Assembly: GCA_948099385.1 (NCBI GenBank)
Contig: CANUEZ040000107.1
Coordinates: 124,001-188,000, forward strand
DNA from: Fasciola hepatica
Lineage: Eukaryota > Platyhelminthes > Trematoda > Plagiorchiida > Fasciolidae
DNA: 64,000 nt
Reading direction: 5' to 3'
The notes below the pieces were generated by a model, which saw nothing but the letters and a program-made list of their open reading frames with translations, searched no databases and was not told the DNA's origin. Position 1 is the stretch's first letter; each line of letters begins with the position of its first letter. Positions 25,056 through 35,575 of this stretch are shown here, piece by piece. A program made the translations under genes and the position numbers.

Positions 25056-26051
25056 GTTTAGTCGCCAGCAGTGTGGAGAAACACCTCACTGCCGAATCAC
25101 ATGGTGATGCAAAATGCACCATTCCTAAATTGGCTAGCCTTTTCTAGCTAGAATGCTTAGCAGTAAAACTTACGCGAACTTTTCACTGAATGTCAAATCT
25201 GCCCAACGCTATCCGATCATATCCATGAATCCTGTCCCTCTACTCTACTTCAACTGGAATCACTGACAGATTAATTGTATTCTCATCATGGGAAACTTTT
25301 AAAAACAAGTCATGCGAACACTCAAGGTACAGGTCTCCGAGGAAACAAAGTGATTGTAAATGGTCAAATTGATTTCATGCCAATTTTGTCCAGATAGCCG
25401 CTAGCATAGAGTGGTCGAATTGGGCTAAATGCAGAACCGAAATTAGCGGTCAAGATAATTAGTTGGACAGCCGTTATGGATTCGCCCCCACACACTCATC
25501 ATCATGCATTTGATAACCGAGGACGAATTTGGTCATTGAAATTAAAATGACCTTGATTGTTCTCTCACCTATCTGCACCTCACGTGTTGTTGTTCATCAC
25601 CCGATTGAGTGTGGGCCATTCATTCGGTCACTATTTTGAACACACATTCGGCTATTATTAGTCTATAAAATGCGCCTGATTACACGTTAGGTCCAAAAAC
25701 AATACACATAAATGAACAACTCATTTAAAATCCAAATGAGCGGCCACCACATCGTGGTTGTCACAGTCTACCCACGGGAGTCAAATCAGAAAAGCGAGTA
25801 TATGACTGAGCATGTTTGTAAACTAGATACGATTGGTCGACTTGGGTGGGAACTCGGTATCAGCAATGGTAAGGTTAGATATTTTTGTTGCGATCGGACT
25901 GTTAAGCTGGAAAAGTAGTGTCATCTGGACGAATACAACCACGAAAGAGATATTAATTGAAATAACTGACTGTTACATCGTGTTGTATTCCCCACTACCC
26001 ATTTCGTACTTGTTGTTGTTTTTGCATTGGCACTGATTTGTATTCCAAGCC

Positions 26052-26094
<43 letters not shown>

Positions 26095-28284
26095 GGAATT
26101 GTGCAGAATTGTCGTTCCATAAATGAGTGACTCACAAATAAACGAAACCCGAGTTCCAAAGTAGAGAATACAAGTTCGCTTAACTACGTGTACTATTGGA
26201 CGAAATATCAAAGAATAACTATAACCTACCTCAAATTGTGGGTAAACCGACCACAAAATCAAGACACTCAACAGAGATTTCAAAACACCCAAGCAGCAAT
26301 AGACAGGAAAATGTGATGCAAGTGCAAGTCGAGTGGTTTACCAGGGAGGCCCTTATTTATGAGGGCATTTTAACCGGTCACAAATCAGAAGAGAGGTGAT
26401 TACCTGAGGGAACGCACACAAGTGTGGTGAAGAACAAATGGAATAACATGGCTATGAGAAAGTGCATGATCTTAGAGGAGTAGCTAAATTCACTGATTCA
26501 CACGGTAGGGCAGACAGAGTGAGGGAGATAATTACGTCCAAACGTATTGGCCTTATCAAGTAACCCAGACAATTATGACCTAACAACAGAACAGACAATG
26601 GATACCAGTGAGTCATTTCAAAACCAGAGAGAAAGGTTACGTAAGTGATAAAACCGAACAGATGAGATCAATCATTAGACAGATGAAAATTAAAGCCAAT
26701 TGATGCCTGTCATGGAAACAAGGTTAGAATTGCGTGATGCAGTGGGACTGAACAAACAAATTATCACGTGGGTGTGAAAGAGAGGGTGTGGTGGTAGGTG
26801 TGGAAACTAGTGATCAACATGTATGGGAAGTGAACGAACTGTTTGATAAATACAAGACGAAATTATCATACACACCATGGGATCCAAAGTGAACCAGTTT
26901 CACGGAGTTTCTCGATATGGCGAGCTGAATTTCCATGTGTAATTTCAATAAACCATTAGGAGAAGCCCTCAGTTCAAATTGATTTCGGAGGCAATCGACG
27001 GTTGAAGAACTGGCGGTGAATCTATGACTTGGAGAAAGGGCTCATACACGCTAGCTAGTGGATCTGACCGAGTTGGACGTGTTCAGTCTTGTGGTAGAGG
27101 TTCGCGAGACCTGCCTAACGGATAGTTGGTAATGTGCGAAATGGGAGAATGCAGCGGTCAACGGTATACTTGAATATTGTTAATTTCATCATCCACGTTT
27201 TCTTCACACATTCCCTTCTCTTCCATTTTATTTGAGCTTCATGCTTTCATTTATTTTACCTTCGATGCGGAATAGCATTGTGAGTAAACGACCAAAATTG
27301 TAGCACCGGATTGCGTGAAATGAATATTCGCATATTACACACCACACTGATTCAGAACCTATTCTATTGAATGACGATTTATGGCGACTATGCGTCAGAT
27401 TCATGAAGCGAAATCCAGTACAGTTATTTGTTTTGGTCTTTTAAATTAAGATTCTAATACGACCAATGACTCCAATGGATAACCAACGGTATAACGATTG
27501 TGTTCGCTTGCTCGTCCGGTTCAATTTCCCCAGGACATTTTCAAGCCATTTATAGTCGGTTCGTCTTTCGACCGGTTAGTCGGCCAATCGATTGGTTGGT
27601 AAAGGTGAGATGCAGGGAATATGGTGAGTGTCATCGGGTGAGCAGTTATTGATCCGGATCGATAGGGATGTCATCAGTCTTTGGCCAAGGAAGCTTGCAT
27701 ATACTGCTTGTCCTAACTGTGCTCTGAAACTAAACCCATCTTTGAGAATCACCTTCCCTCAGCATCTGGTCACACTGGTGTATGTATCTTGGTGTGCCCT
27801 TGGACAGAACATATCTTTTTTGACCGACTTCAGAAAACTACCTAGTGTGATTCATTTTGAGTGCCGTTTTATGCCAGCTGAATGAGCGAAGGCATCCAAC
27901 TTTTCTTGGTGTTCTCTAGCTTCGCCATCGTCAGGTGCAGCTCCGAGCACTGTCGGTGATGAATTTTATCCCCATCTCCTGTGCGGTCTTGAACGAGGCG
28001 CCTGATATAGTTTATCTTACCAGCTAACCACTTTAGTGCACGCATAGTTCACCCCCTTGACCGGGTAAGTAAATGCTGGAAAGCTAATGGGGAAGTGGTT
28101 CGCTACACACAAGCAACGATAGTCGCTTTCTACTAGTTCACTCAGATAATAACTTGATCTAATCAAGTGTGACTTATAGAAGTAGCCATGGACGTATAAT
28201 CACATGGTGAGCATCTGCCCAACAATTTGGGATGTATATCACATGGGCAAAATATATCTTCGAGATAGCTCAGTTTTCTTTTAG
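25056..28284. other. No recognisable gene; one TA microsatellite
   Basis: The 26196-27200 stretch is A/G-rich on the plus strand and has the look of an old repeat, but contains no domain. An open frame at 27628-27885 (plus, 85 codons) has a cysteine pair and no recognisable family. Confidence 0.4.
26055..26090. repeat. (TA)n microsatellite
   Basis: About 18 perfect AT units. Confidence 0.97.
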
Positions 28285-28458
28285 GTCAAACGATAACATG
28301 CATGTAGAATCTGTTTGTCACATTGTGTGCGATGTAGAAATGGTGGGTTTTCTAGCAATCCAAACGGGAATCAGATTTGATAGACTAAATTCTGTGAGAG
28401 ATTTCAGTAGCCAGTTCCCCATCTGGATAGCCACACTAGCGTTTGTGTGTGGTCAATG
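28285..28458 (+). CDS. Weak candidate exon
   Basis: A strong acceptor (CAGTTTTCTTTTAG) is followed by an open frame reading NDNMHVESVCHIVCDVEMVG and ending PIWIATLAFVCGQ, before GTGACC, a poor donor. The composition is protein-like, but no family is recognised and no partner exon was found. Confidence 0.18.
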
Positions 28459-28899
28459 GTGACCTATTCGTGTTACTATCCAAGTAAATCATTTCAGGTC
28501 TTGTGGGTAAATTATATGCCCAGCTTCTATCCACTTGATGATACCGAGGCATCTAGTATAAGTTGGCTTTCGTCGACACACTTGATGATAGGAATGTACA
28601 TGAAGTTTGTCCAGGCACTGTAAACTGGCAGTCCCGGTGTGCATCAGGCGAGGGGAGATAGGGTGTGAGAATAGTATCTAATCGGCCAACCGTGCATAAC
28701 GAAATAACTCGCACCTGCTCTACGCTCACTGAAAGAACGACAGGATCAGACAAGAACAGCAATGATGTATTCTATTACATTTGGTTCGTGTTCACTCGTT
28801 TATATACAGAAATAGGCATGTATTCATTGGCAGACAACGTCCTGCCCAATCAAGAAGCTATTTTGTTGTATCTACACGAACTTCCATTTACGGTCCAGC

Positions 28900-29500
28900 T
28901 TCATCTGGTTAGTTGGATACTGAAAATGAGGCTGGAGCACACTGGATCGCCTGTGATTGTAGTCGAATCACTGCAACATTCCTTCCTCAGAAGTTCCTCA
29001 TCGATTTGGCTTGCTGGACGCACAGATCTTCGAAATGGGGCGGTGGGCTGTAGTTACATTTCATCGACTGTTTTGCCTTCTTCATTTGGAGCAGCACGAT
29101 CATTATTCTCGATTACGGTTTCTGTTGTGCATTTGGGAGTTTCTCTGAAGGGAAGTTGACTAAGGTGGTGCCGGTGTACGGTTGCGTGTTTAGGGTCCGT
29201 GATTTCGACCATGGATTGACCAAGTTGCCTTGTAATGATCTCACTGGCTTATCGGCGATCGTTGCCTCGAAAGTATGTTGCATTTCTGGAATCTAGGCAT
29301 CTTAGTGATGATCTGAGACTTCTTGCCAAATCCGTTTGTGCTCACGGTCTTATCACGCTTAGTTGGCAAACAGAGTAACTTTGATAATTTCCAGTCCGTT
29401 GAGACTTGATCTTTTCCCCAGATTGGATAAAACGGGGTGTCGAAGGGGTTCAAGCAATGTAGCCGACTTGTCCTACAGCAGGAGAGATTCGCGTTTAAAA
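28900..29500 (-). mobile_element. Gypsy-type LTR retrotransposon relic: integrase C-terminus and pol tail
   Basis: Minus-strand blocks follow the end of a Gypsy-type polyprotein. HCLNPFDTPFYPIWGKDQV (about 29450) matches the post-catalytic 'H..T..TPF....GR' segment of the integrase. After a frameshift, an open frame of 65 codons (29248-29054) contains LGQSMVEITDPKHATVHRHH, corresponding to the GPY/F-module end 'Y.I.DP...VH..RL.P'. It is followed by an acidic linker and, after a stop, FRRSVRPASQI, like the 'RRS.R.R.P' motif common near the end of these proteins. No reverse transcriptase, protease or LTR pair was found, so this is a fragment. The overlapping plus-strand open frame of 164 codons (28665-29159) is its antisense shadow. 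Confidence 0.6.
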
Positions 29501-30597
29501 CGTTCATAAAAGTATTCCAATAAGCACTCGACTAGCATATGTTTGGGTGGGTATTGAAAACTTAATTCTAATATGTACGATTCAACTTATTCCGCGCTTT
29601 GTGCGAGATGAAACGGATGCATTTCGAGGGGAAGTGAACTCGATTTTCGTGACCCTACTCTCATTTGTGAAAGTGCTAATCATGACCTGGTAACCTCAAC
29701 AAACTTTGAAGGCGTGATTGCTCCTAGGGAAACGAAATGTGTCTTCAGTTCTAACCGAGTGATCAACTTCGACAGCAAACTTTTATCTGAATTGGATGGA
29801 TTAATGCCCAGGATTCATGTGAAAGAGGAACAGTGAAGAACAGAATTTGATCGAGTGTGTAAGCCACTAAACGAATCCGCCACTTTTCATTTTTGTTCTC
29901 ATGCAACGTGCAATGCAGAAAAACTTCTTTCCATGAGAGAACTATTCGTTTCAATGCTGTGGAAAGAAGGTAAGTCGATCTTGCATATAGGTGAATATAA
30001 ATCGATATAGAGAAACTGGTAACTTTACCCTGATCAGAGGAAGCAACTAGTCGCGCGTTTGAAAAACCCTGCTTATTACTGCTTGATAAAACCGGTGATC
30101 GTGGCTGTGGTTAGGTCACTTCGCTGAACAATAAAAAACAATTGCCAGAAAAGTGAAACGAGGAACCAGACAAACTCACGAGCCATGATATAAAATGCAT
30201 GACATGAAGTGTAGTTCAAAACAGCTCCTCTGAAAAATGGCTCGTCAGTATTTAGTCCAGATCTAGGCTACAACAGCTACAGATTAGTCTAAGTAATCTT
30301 TGAAATAACATCGGTACAATTTGTTTCCCTGTTTTACTTTTTCGTTACTGCATGATTGCCAGTACTTGCATTTCATCGAAGGCGTTCTCTCATATCCCCA
30401 CATAGGTTTACACCTGAAACACGAATGCCTCGTTGGGTGAGAGTGTGAGAGTGGAAACAAGTCTGCTCATGGTCAGCGCAAATAGTAAACGGGGATCTTT
30501 TGGACCGAAATTATACATGGTCCTCTGCATACGTTTTGAGCTTTGCCAGTTAATTCTACAAACGAAGTTAGGGAGACACAACTAATTACCTGGATAA
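29501..30597. other. No recognisable gene
   Basis: This is where the integrase core of the minus-strand Gypsy relic should lie, but no catalytic-core motif could be read in any frame. It is either deleted or too decayed. Confidence 0.4.
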
Positions 30598-30880
30598 CAG
30601 GACGAAATCTCTCCAGAAGCACTCAATCGGTTTCGCCGTTTTTGCCGCTTATCAGGTATGCATACCCGGTACTGTTCCGCCCAATCATCCCTATACTTTA
30701 GCACTCGACAATTGGTTTGGAGCCGTTATCACGTTTGAATCGTATGGAGAGTGCATTGGCGTGAATGACCGTGTTACCCGATGAAATAACTTCGGGTGAA
30801 TCAGCTTATGATTCCAAAGAAGGCACTCTTCGTTCATGTACACTCCATACTATTCAAGTGAGATTACAGCTGCACTCCGC
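30598..30880 (+). repeat. Dispersed repeat D, third and more diverged copy
   Basis: Shares the block from 'gaaatctctccagaagcac' through 'ccaatcatccctatacttt' and the later 'gagattacagctg' block with 6463-6890, in the same order and orientation but with about 170 bases missing between them. It lies about 450 bases upstream of the PLE 3' end on the same strand. An adjacent 60-codon open frame at 30765-30947 is part of the repeat and shows no domain. Confidence 0.65.
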
Positions 30881-31336
30881 AGATGTTTTAGGAAAATCCT
30901 GGCTGAGCCTAGTGCTGGGCACGTTTTCGTTGGGTGAGTTTCAGTGACTAGTAAGCACTCATTTCCGACACTGGGGATGTTCTAATTTGCAGGTGTCTTT
31001 GGCCAATCAGTCGAATCAAAAGCCAAAGATCAGTTTAGGAAAAGTATTACGGATGAAATCAATATCATTGGTAAAACTCTAATTCATCGAACAAGACAAA
31101 TGAGCTGCAGTTTACAATAGGTAACCGTAAAAACAACAGACGAGTTGTTCTAAGAAGTGAAAACGAGTTCTCCAGTAATTTTTGATGTCTGATGACTTAA
31201 TATTCTTTCCAATTAGAAAATAGCCTCAAGGCTTCAGCATTCGAGATCTGTTGAATTACTCATCGATTGGTTCGTCGGAGACGGCAGATGGTGGACCTGC
31301 TCCATATAGGAGGGCAGTGATGGGTGTATGGACATC

Positions 31337-31761
31337 TTCCTCACAAAGGCTAAAGACCCAGTCATCCTGCAAGACCAAAACAACTGGATCTACAAAATCA
31401 GTTGTGAGGAATGCCCGTTTGAGTATATGGGAAAACCAGTATACAACTGAAGATCAGAATAGCCGAACATGAAAGAAATCAAAAATGCAAAACTTCTGAC
31501 AAGACAGCCTTAAAAATACTAGAGCGAGACTCAGCCATCGCTCTTCACGCCATTACAGAGGGAACGAGTATAGATTTCGAAAACGTCAAAATACTCAAAC
31601 TAGGATTGAGAACATACACCGAGCGGAAATATGCAGAAGCCTTGTCAATATGCACCGAGTCGGCATGTGTCAACCGCAGTGACGGGGCACAGATTTCCGA
31701 GATTTGGACAGCTCTAGCCTCACTGACGAATAAGTATCCCAAAAGTCACAACGGTAATTGA
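31337..31761 (+). mobile_element. Penelope-like element 3' end: GIY-YIG endonuclease, frameshifted
   Basis: The first frame (31337-31441) reads NWIYKISCEECPFEYMGKP, matching the GIY-YIG core entry of PLE endonucleases with its two-cysteine CxxC and YIG changed to YMG. One frameshift near 31441 moves to a frame that stays open for 105 codons to TGA at 31759-31761, with no Met start. It reads IRIAEHERNQ (the catalytic-region arginine and the conserved H), then DSAIALHAITEGTSIDFENV (the 'A.A.H....GH.IDF' block) and LRTYTERKYAEALSI (the arginine- and glutamate-bearing helix). The reverse-transcriptase part is not visible upstream, where dispersed repeat D lies instead. The element is therefore a 3' fragment of a Penelope-like retroelement, with one lesion in the endonuclease. 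Confidence 0.88.
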
Positions 31762-32060
31762 CCTCGCCACCATCGATTCATGCGGTGTGAAAGACAACGA
31801 ACCACTCACCCACCGCACAAATGAACGTGCACAGACTCACCCATACACGCACACACGCACATACAATCCACACAGCCAAATATCCGTTGGTATGCGAATG
31901 TTCCCACAGTTATTTGATTGTAAAATTGCCTTGAGAAAAGTTAATCCACGGTAACCGAAACGTTGGCGTATTACATCCACCAACAATGCTGTGTTATTAC
32001 TATCATAACTTTCATAATAGAAAACAACATGTGGATCATCGAATTTTCGATACACTCCTT
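31762..32060 (+). repeat. PLE 3' flanking region
   Basis: Follows the endonuclease stop. It includes a CA-rich stretch (31840-31870) and the 'gaaacgttggcgtattac' segment, whose reverse complement recurs at 24985-25055. It probably corresponds to the 3' untranslated or terminal-repeat part of the element. Confidence 0.5.
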
Positions 32061-33989
32061 ACATCGTTTGGTTCGGATATTTAAATCCACTACAATGGTC
32101 TACTGAATGATTTGAAGTATCTGTACAAACTTATATCATTCTTGGTATTCAGTGATAGGTTGCGGAATGACGGTTCTAAGCATATAATCTCAGTTGGTCA
32201 GATAAAAATTGTCTTATGCTATCATTACCACACTATTTCTGTTCATGCTGCCCCAAAGAACAACACTGTTTTCAACCCACATAATTTCAAGGCCGAAGTT
32301 TTCGTGTGGTGCTACTAACTGAACCTCCTTATCATGCCAAAACCCGTGACCACAGCCTAGTCCGTACAAGTTCTAGGATGTCTGTCAACTTTTGATTGCG
32401 CCGTTGTGACTGACAGAAAATAAACAAGCAAAAGCGAACTTGTATCAAGTCCTCAAACGAAGGCCGATACTCGGAGATATATTTAACCCACTCAACTTTG
32501 GAGAATAATTCAGAGCTTATGAGGAGTCCATTTATTTAGAAGACCAGTATGTGAACGGATAGAACTCATATAAAATTTAACCAAAACATTTCACATGTCA
32601 CTTGAGACGTCGGGAATTAAAACACGCATTACTTTTCCCATTGGATCCGTCTTTTATTGTTGATCAGTAGTAATCAACGTGCTTCGTGTAAAAAACCTTC
32701 AAAGGGAGCTGTGAAATGTTCCCCACTATAGCATACATTGATCATGTTCAGCTATCCAAACAAGCATTGGGTGCTGAGGGGGACGTTTTTGTGAACAAAA
32801 CAGCATCACATGCTGAATCTTCAAATACAGCAATTTGCTTTTAATTCCCTTACACTCAATCACGGAAGGGCTGATTGTTCAGTTTTGTCACACCGGAACA
32901 ATTTGGTTTTTAGATGAACCCACTGAACGTGTAGGAAGTGGTTTGATGAATAAATATGTGGACCGATGGACAACATTTTGTAGTAGCTCAGTGTTCCAAC
33001 CATCTCTTTGCATTCGTGTTTAAACTCGTAAAGCACGAGTTAGCGAAAATGTTTTTTCAATACGCTGATAGATCTGCAAGTCTTTTGTGCAAAATGAGTG
33101 CATCATTTAATTACGTAAGAAAGTTCAAACGAGATTACTCATCTTGTATTGAATATTTTCCACGATTGTCACGTTGCCATGGACAAATTGGATATATCAG
33201 TGGACAATATAAACGTGACTGATTATCATCTCTGACTCATAGAAAATGCTTTTTATCTTCAATGGATTTTCTTCCTATTATAGCCTGGCATGAACCAGAA
33301 GACTTTAAAATGTATGACCAATATTCACTGCTAAAGTATTTTGCAAATATTCTCACAATTATTTTTCTTCTGTTTATCAGTTTATTTAAAAACCACTGAT
33401 TTCTTTTTGCTATATTTGATCGGGTTTAGTTGAAACCGGGACAATCGTCACGCGGTTTTGCATTTCATTCGCGATAACGCACTCTGACCAGTTCATATAT
33501 ATATTAGTCATATCTACTGGTATGCTATCAGACTAATTGCAGATACTTCCCGACGTTATTCCTCTTCAAACGTACTGCGTGCTTTTATCAAAAGAACAGA
33601 ACCCCTCCTTCATAAGGCTGCAAAACACGCGACATCAAGGAGAGGAAAAAATTCAATAGTAGATGGAGCAATTCGCCAATTTCTATTCCTATGACAAACT
33701 CCTTCAAACACACTTTTACAACCCGGAAGAACGGTAGTACATAGGAAGAAACCTATCGAGCAGGGAAGAAATTGCTGATGTAATACACAAACAGAGGAAC
33801 TGCACAACTCATGAAGAAGGCGGCATTTCACTGATGAATAAACTGCGCCTTTTGACACTACTTAAGCCATTCTACACCGGTTTATAATTAATTCGAGGAA
33901 ACTCTCATCGTAACTCCCTGCCGTCAAATGAGAGTGACACAACAGTGCACACAAAGTGACGTGGAATTATTCTGTTTGAAGTGACTGTC
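32061..33989. other. No recognisable gene
   Basis: An open frame at 32956-33222 (plus, 88 codons) looks protein-like (LVKHELAKMFFQYADRSASL) but has no recognisable family. 'QYADR' superficially recalls a reverse-transcriptase YADD box, but the surroundings do not fit one. Confidence 0.4.
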
Positions 33990-34430
33990 ACGAATTGGTT
34001 CTCACCTTTGAGAGACTTGAAACAACCTCTAAATGAGGAGGACTATTTGGTCGGAGGATATGAGTTGGCCGAATATTCACGTTTGCAGAGTGCTGCAACA
34101 CAGGCAGAAATTTCAGCAACTGACAATAATTTTTTTTGTCGGTTTTAATGCCACCTTTGACTCAGTCAGTGAGTCATTATGAGCTATACTATTTTCACGG
34201 AGGACCTGCCTCAGTATTTGAAAAAGAATATAAATATGAACATCTCATTGAAGATCGCAACTAATACGTTGCATGCTGAAGTAGAGTAAATAACAAGAGC
34301 CTATAGACACGCCACGGGTAGAGGGCTAGTTAGTCGTGAGAATCCACAACATCCGTTGGATGCACAGTTTGACAATTTATGGATCGAGTTGGATGAAGTG
34401 ATAAGCTCGAGACCCCAGAATGCCTATGGG
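33990..34430 (+). pseudogene. Coding-like relic on plus strand, includes one arm of an inverted repeat
   Basis: A plus-strand frame at about 33990-34145 reads SPLRDLKQPLNEEDYLVGGY and SRLQSAATQAEISATDNN, then is broken. From 34218 a second block reads ITRAYRHATGRGLVSRENPQ and DNLWIELDEVISSRP with one in-frame stop. This second block is a diverged, inverted copy of 34840-35045. The family is unknown. The presence of two copies suggests a transposon or a locally duplicated gene. Confidence 0.35.
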
Positions 34431-35045
34431 AGAATAATTCTAACCTACAGTCAACATGAAACTTTTATTTTAATTTTGGAACACTTCAAAGGAAAACCGA
34501 CTGTCTTCTTAAAAATAATTTCTCAGCATCTCTTGTGATTCATTTGGGAGTGTTTACAAGGTGTTGTACATTGTAATCACGTCAAGCTTTGAAAATCAGC
34601 CCAATCTTACTCGTCCACTCAAATGGCTTTTTCGAGGAACGGAAACCACTTAGACAGTTTTTTCAGGCACTGGAATTTACTCGGTACGAAGGCACTTTTC
34701 AAATACTGAACTCATATTTCCAATTAACCACTCCTTCTTCTGACGTTTCCTCGATATTCACCAAGTAAGTGTTACCAAACAGAAATTTATCATCCTTCAC
34801 CTCTTCGAATGTAACTTCATCTTCTCCCACTGGTACTTTGGGGTTTCAAGCTTATCACTTCACCTAAATCGATCCATAAATTGTCAAAATAAGCATCCAC
34901 TGAATGTGGTGGATTTTCACGACTACCTAACCCTCCACCCGTGGCGTGTCTGTAGGTTCTCGTAATACACTCTACTTCAGCGTCCAACTTATTATTTGCG
35001 GTCCTGGGGGAGATATCTATGTTTATATTATTCTTGTCCATGTTG
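34218..35045. repeat. Inverted repeat with about 400-base spacer
   Basis: Arm 1 is 34218-34430 (plus) and arm 2 is 34840-35045 (minus). Both contain 'agacacgccacgggt', 'agtcgtga.aatccac' and 'gacaatttatggatcga'. Identity is about 75-80% by eye over 200 bases. Confidence 0.8.
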
Positions 35046-35575
35046 AGATATAGCACTCACAAGAATAGCTTGCAGTTGCGTATGTATGCACGTATTCTGA
35101 CAAATTATTGTTCAAATTTTGGTGCTTGTTTCAGAGTTTTTAGCCTGATCTCTGATGTCTCATACCACAACACAAAAATGTGTTCAGTGATAACTATTTT
35201 TGACGGAAGACTATCAAGCTAGACCCTTTTCTCGCTCGTAATTCTCGTACGTTAGTCTTTTTTCCGAAGCCGTTTCTTGTGTCTTTCGTGGCAGCCTGTC
35301 AGAATCTTCAGAAAAATCTGCATCGTGATCAACTCTCTTCCTGTTCAACACACCTCAGCGTACAGCTTCTCTATTTGTGCCTCTGTTTTATATAAATCCA
35401 CACGTTTTCCCTTATATTCAACTCCAACTGTTTCCTCTACAGTATTTTGGCTAGGTGCATTCAAAGAGACTCGACCCGATATTATTCTATCAATTATATC
35501 GATAACGTTTGCTTCCAAATCAGCCCCTTCCAAAGTCCCATGTTCCAGACAATTAAAGCACTCCATATTGTTCAT
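34699..35575 (-). pseudogene. Broken minus-strand coding sequence of unknown family
   Basis: Three coding-like blocks run in order. Block 1 (35575-35345, 76 codons) starts MNNMECFNCLEHGTLEGADL and continues through RVDLYKTEAQIEKLYAEV. A different frame just below gives SEDSDRLPRKTQETASEKR. Block 2 (35056-34840) carries ITRTYRHATGGGLGSRENPP and DNLWIDLGEVISLKP, homologous to the inverted arm at 34.2 kb. Block 3 (34845-34699, 48 codons, no Met) carries VPVGEDEVTFEEVKDDKFLF and NTYLVNIEETSEEGVVNWKY. The frames differ, so either short introns or frameshifts separate the blocks. The composition is that of real protein (acidic, few rare residues). No family is recognised. It may be a DNA-transposon or retroelement protein, or a host gene fragment. 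Confidence 0.4.

Noticed and set aside
28665..29159. 164-codon plus-strand frame as a protein gene
   Set aside because: The opposite strand carries ordered Gypsy integrase-end motifs; the plus frame is a shadow.
33040..33110. QYADR text as a reverse-transcriptase YADD box
   Set aside because: The second aspartate is missing, and none of the flanking reverse-transcriptase blocks is present.
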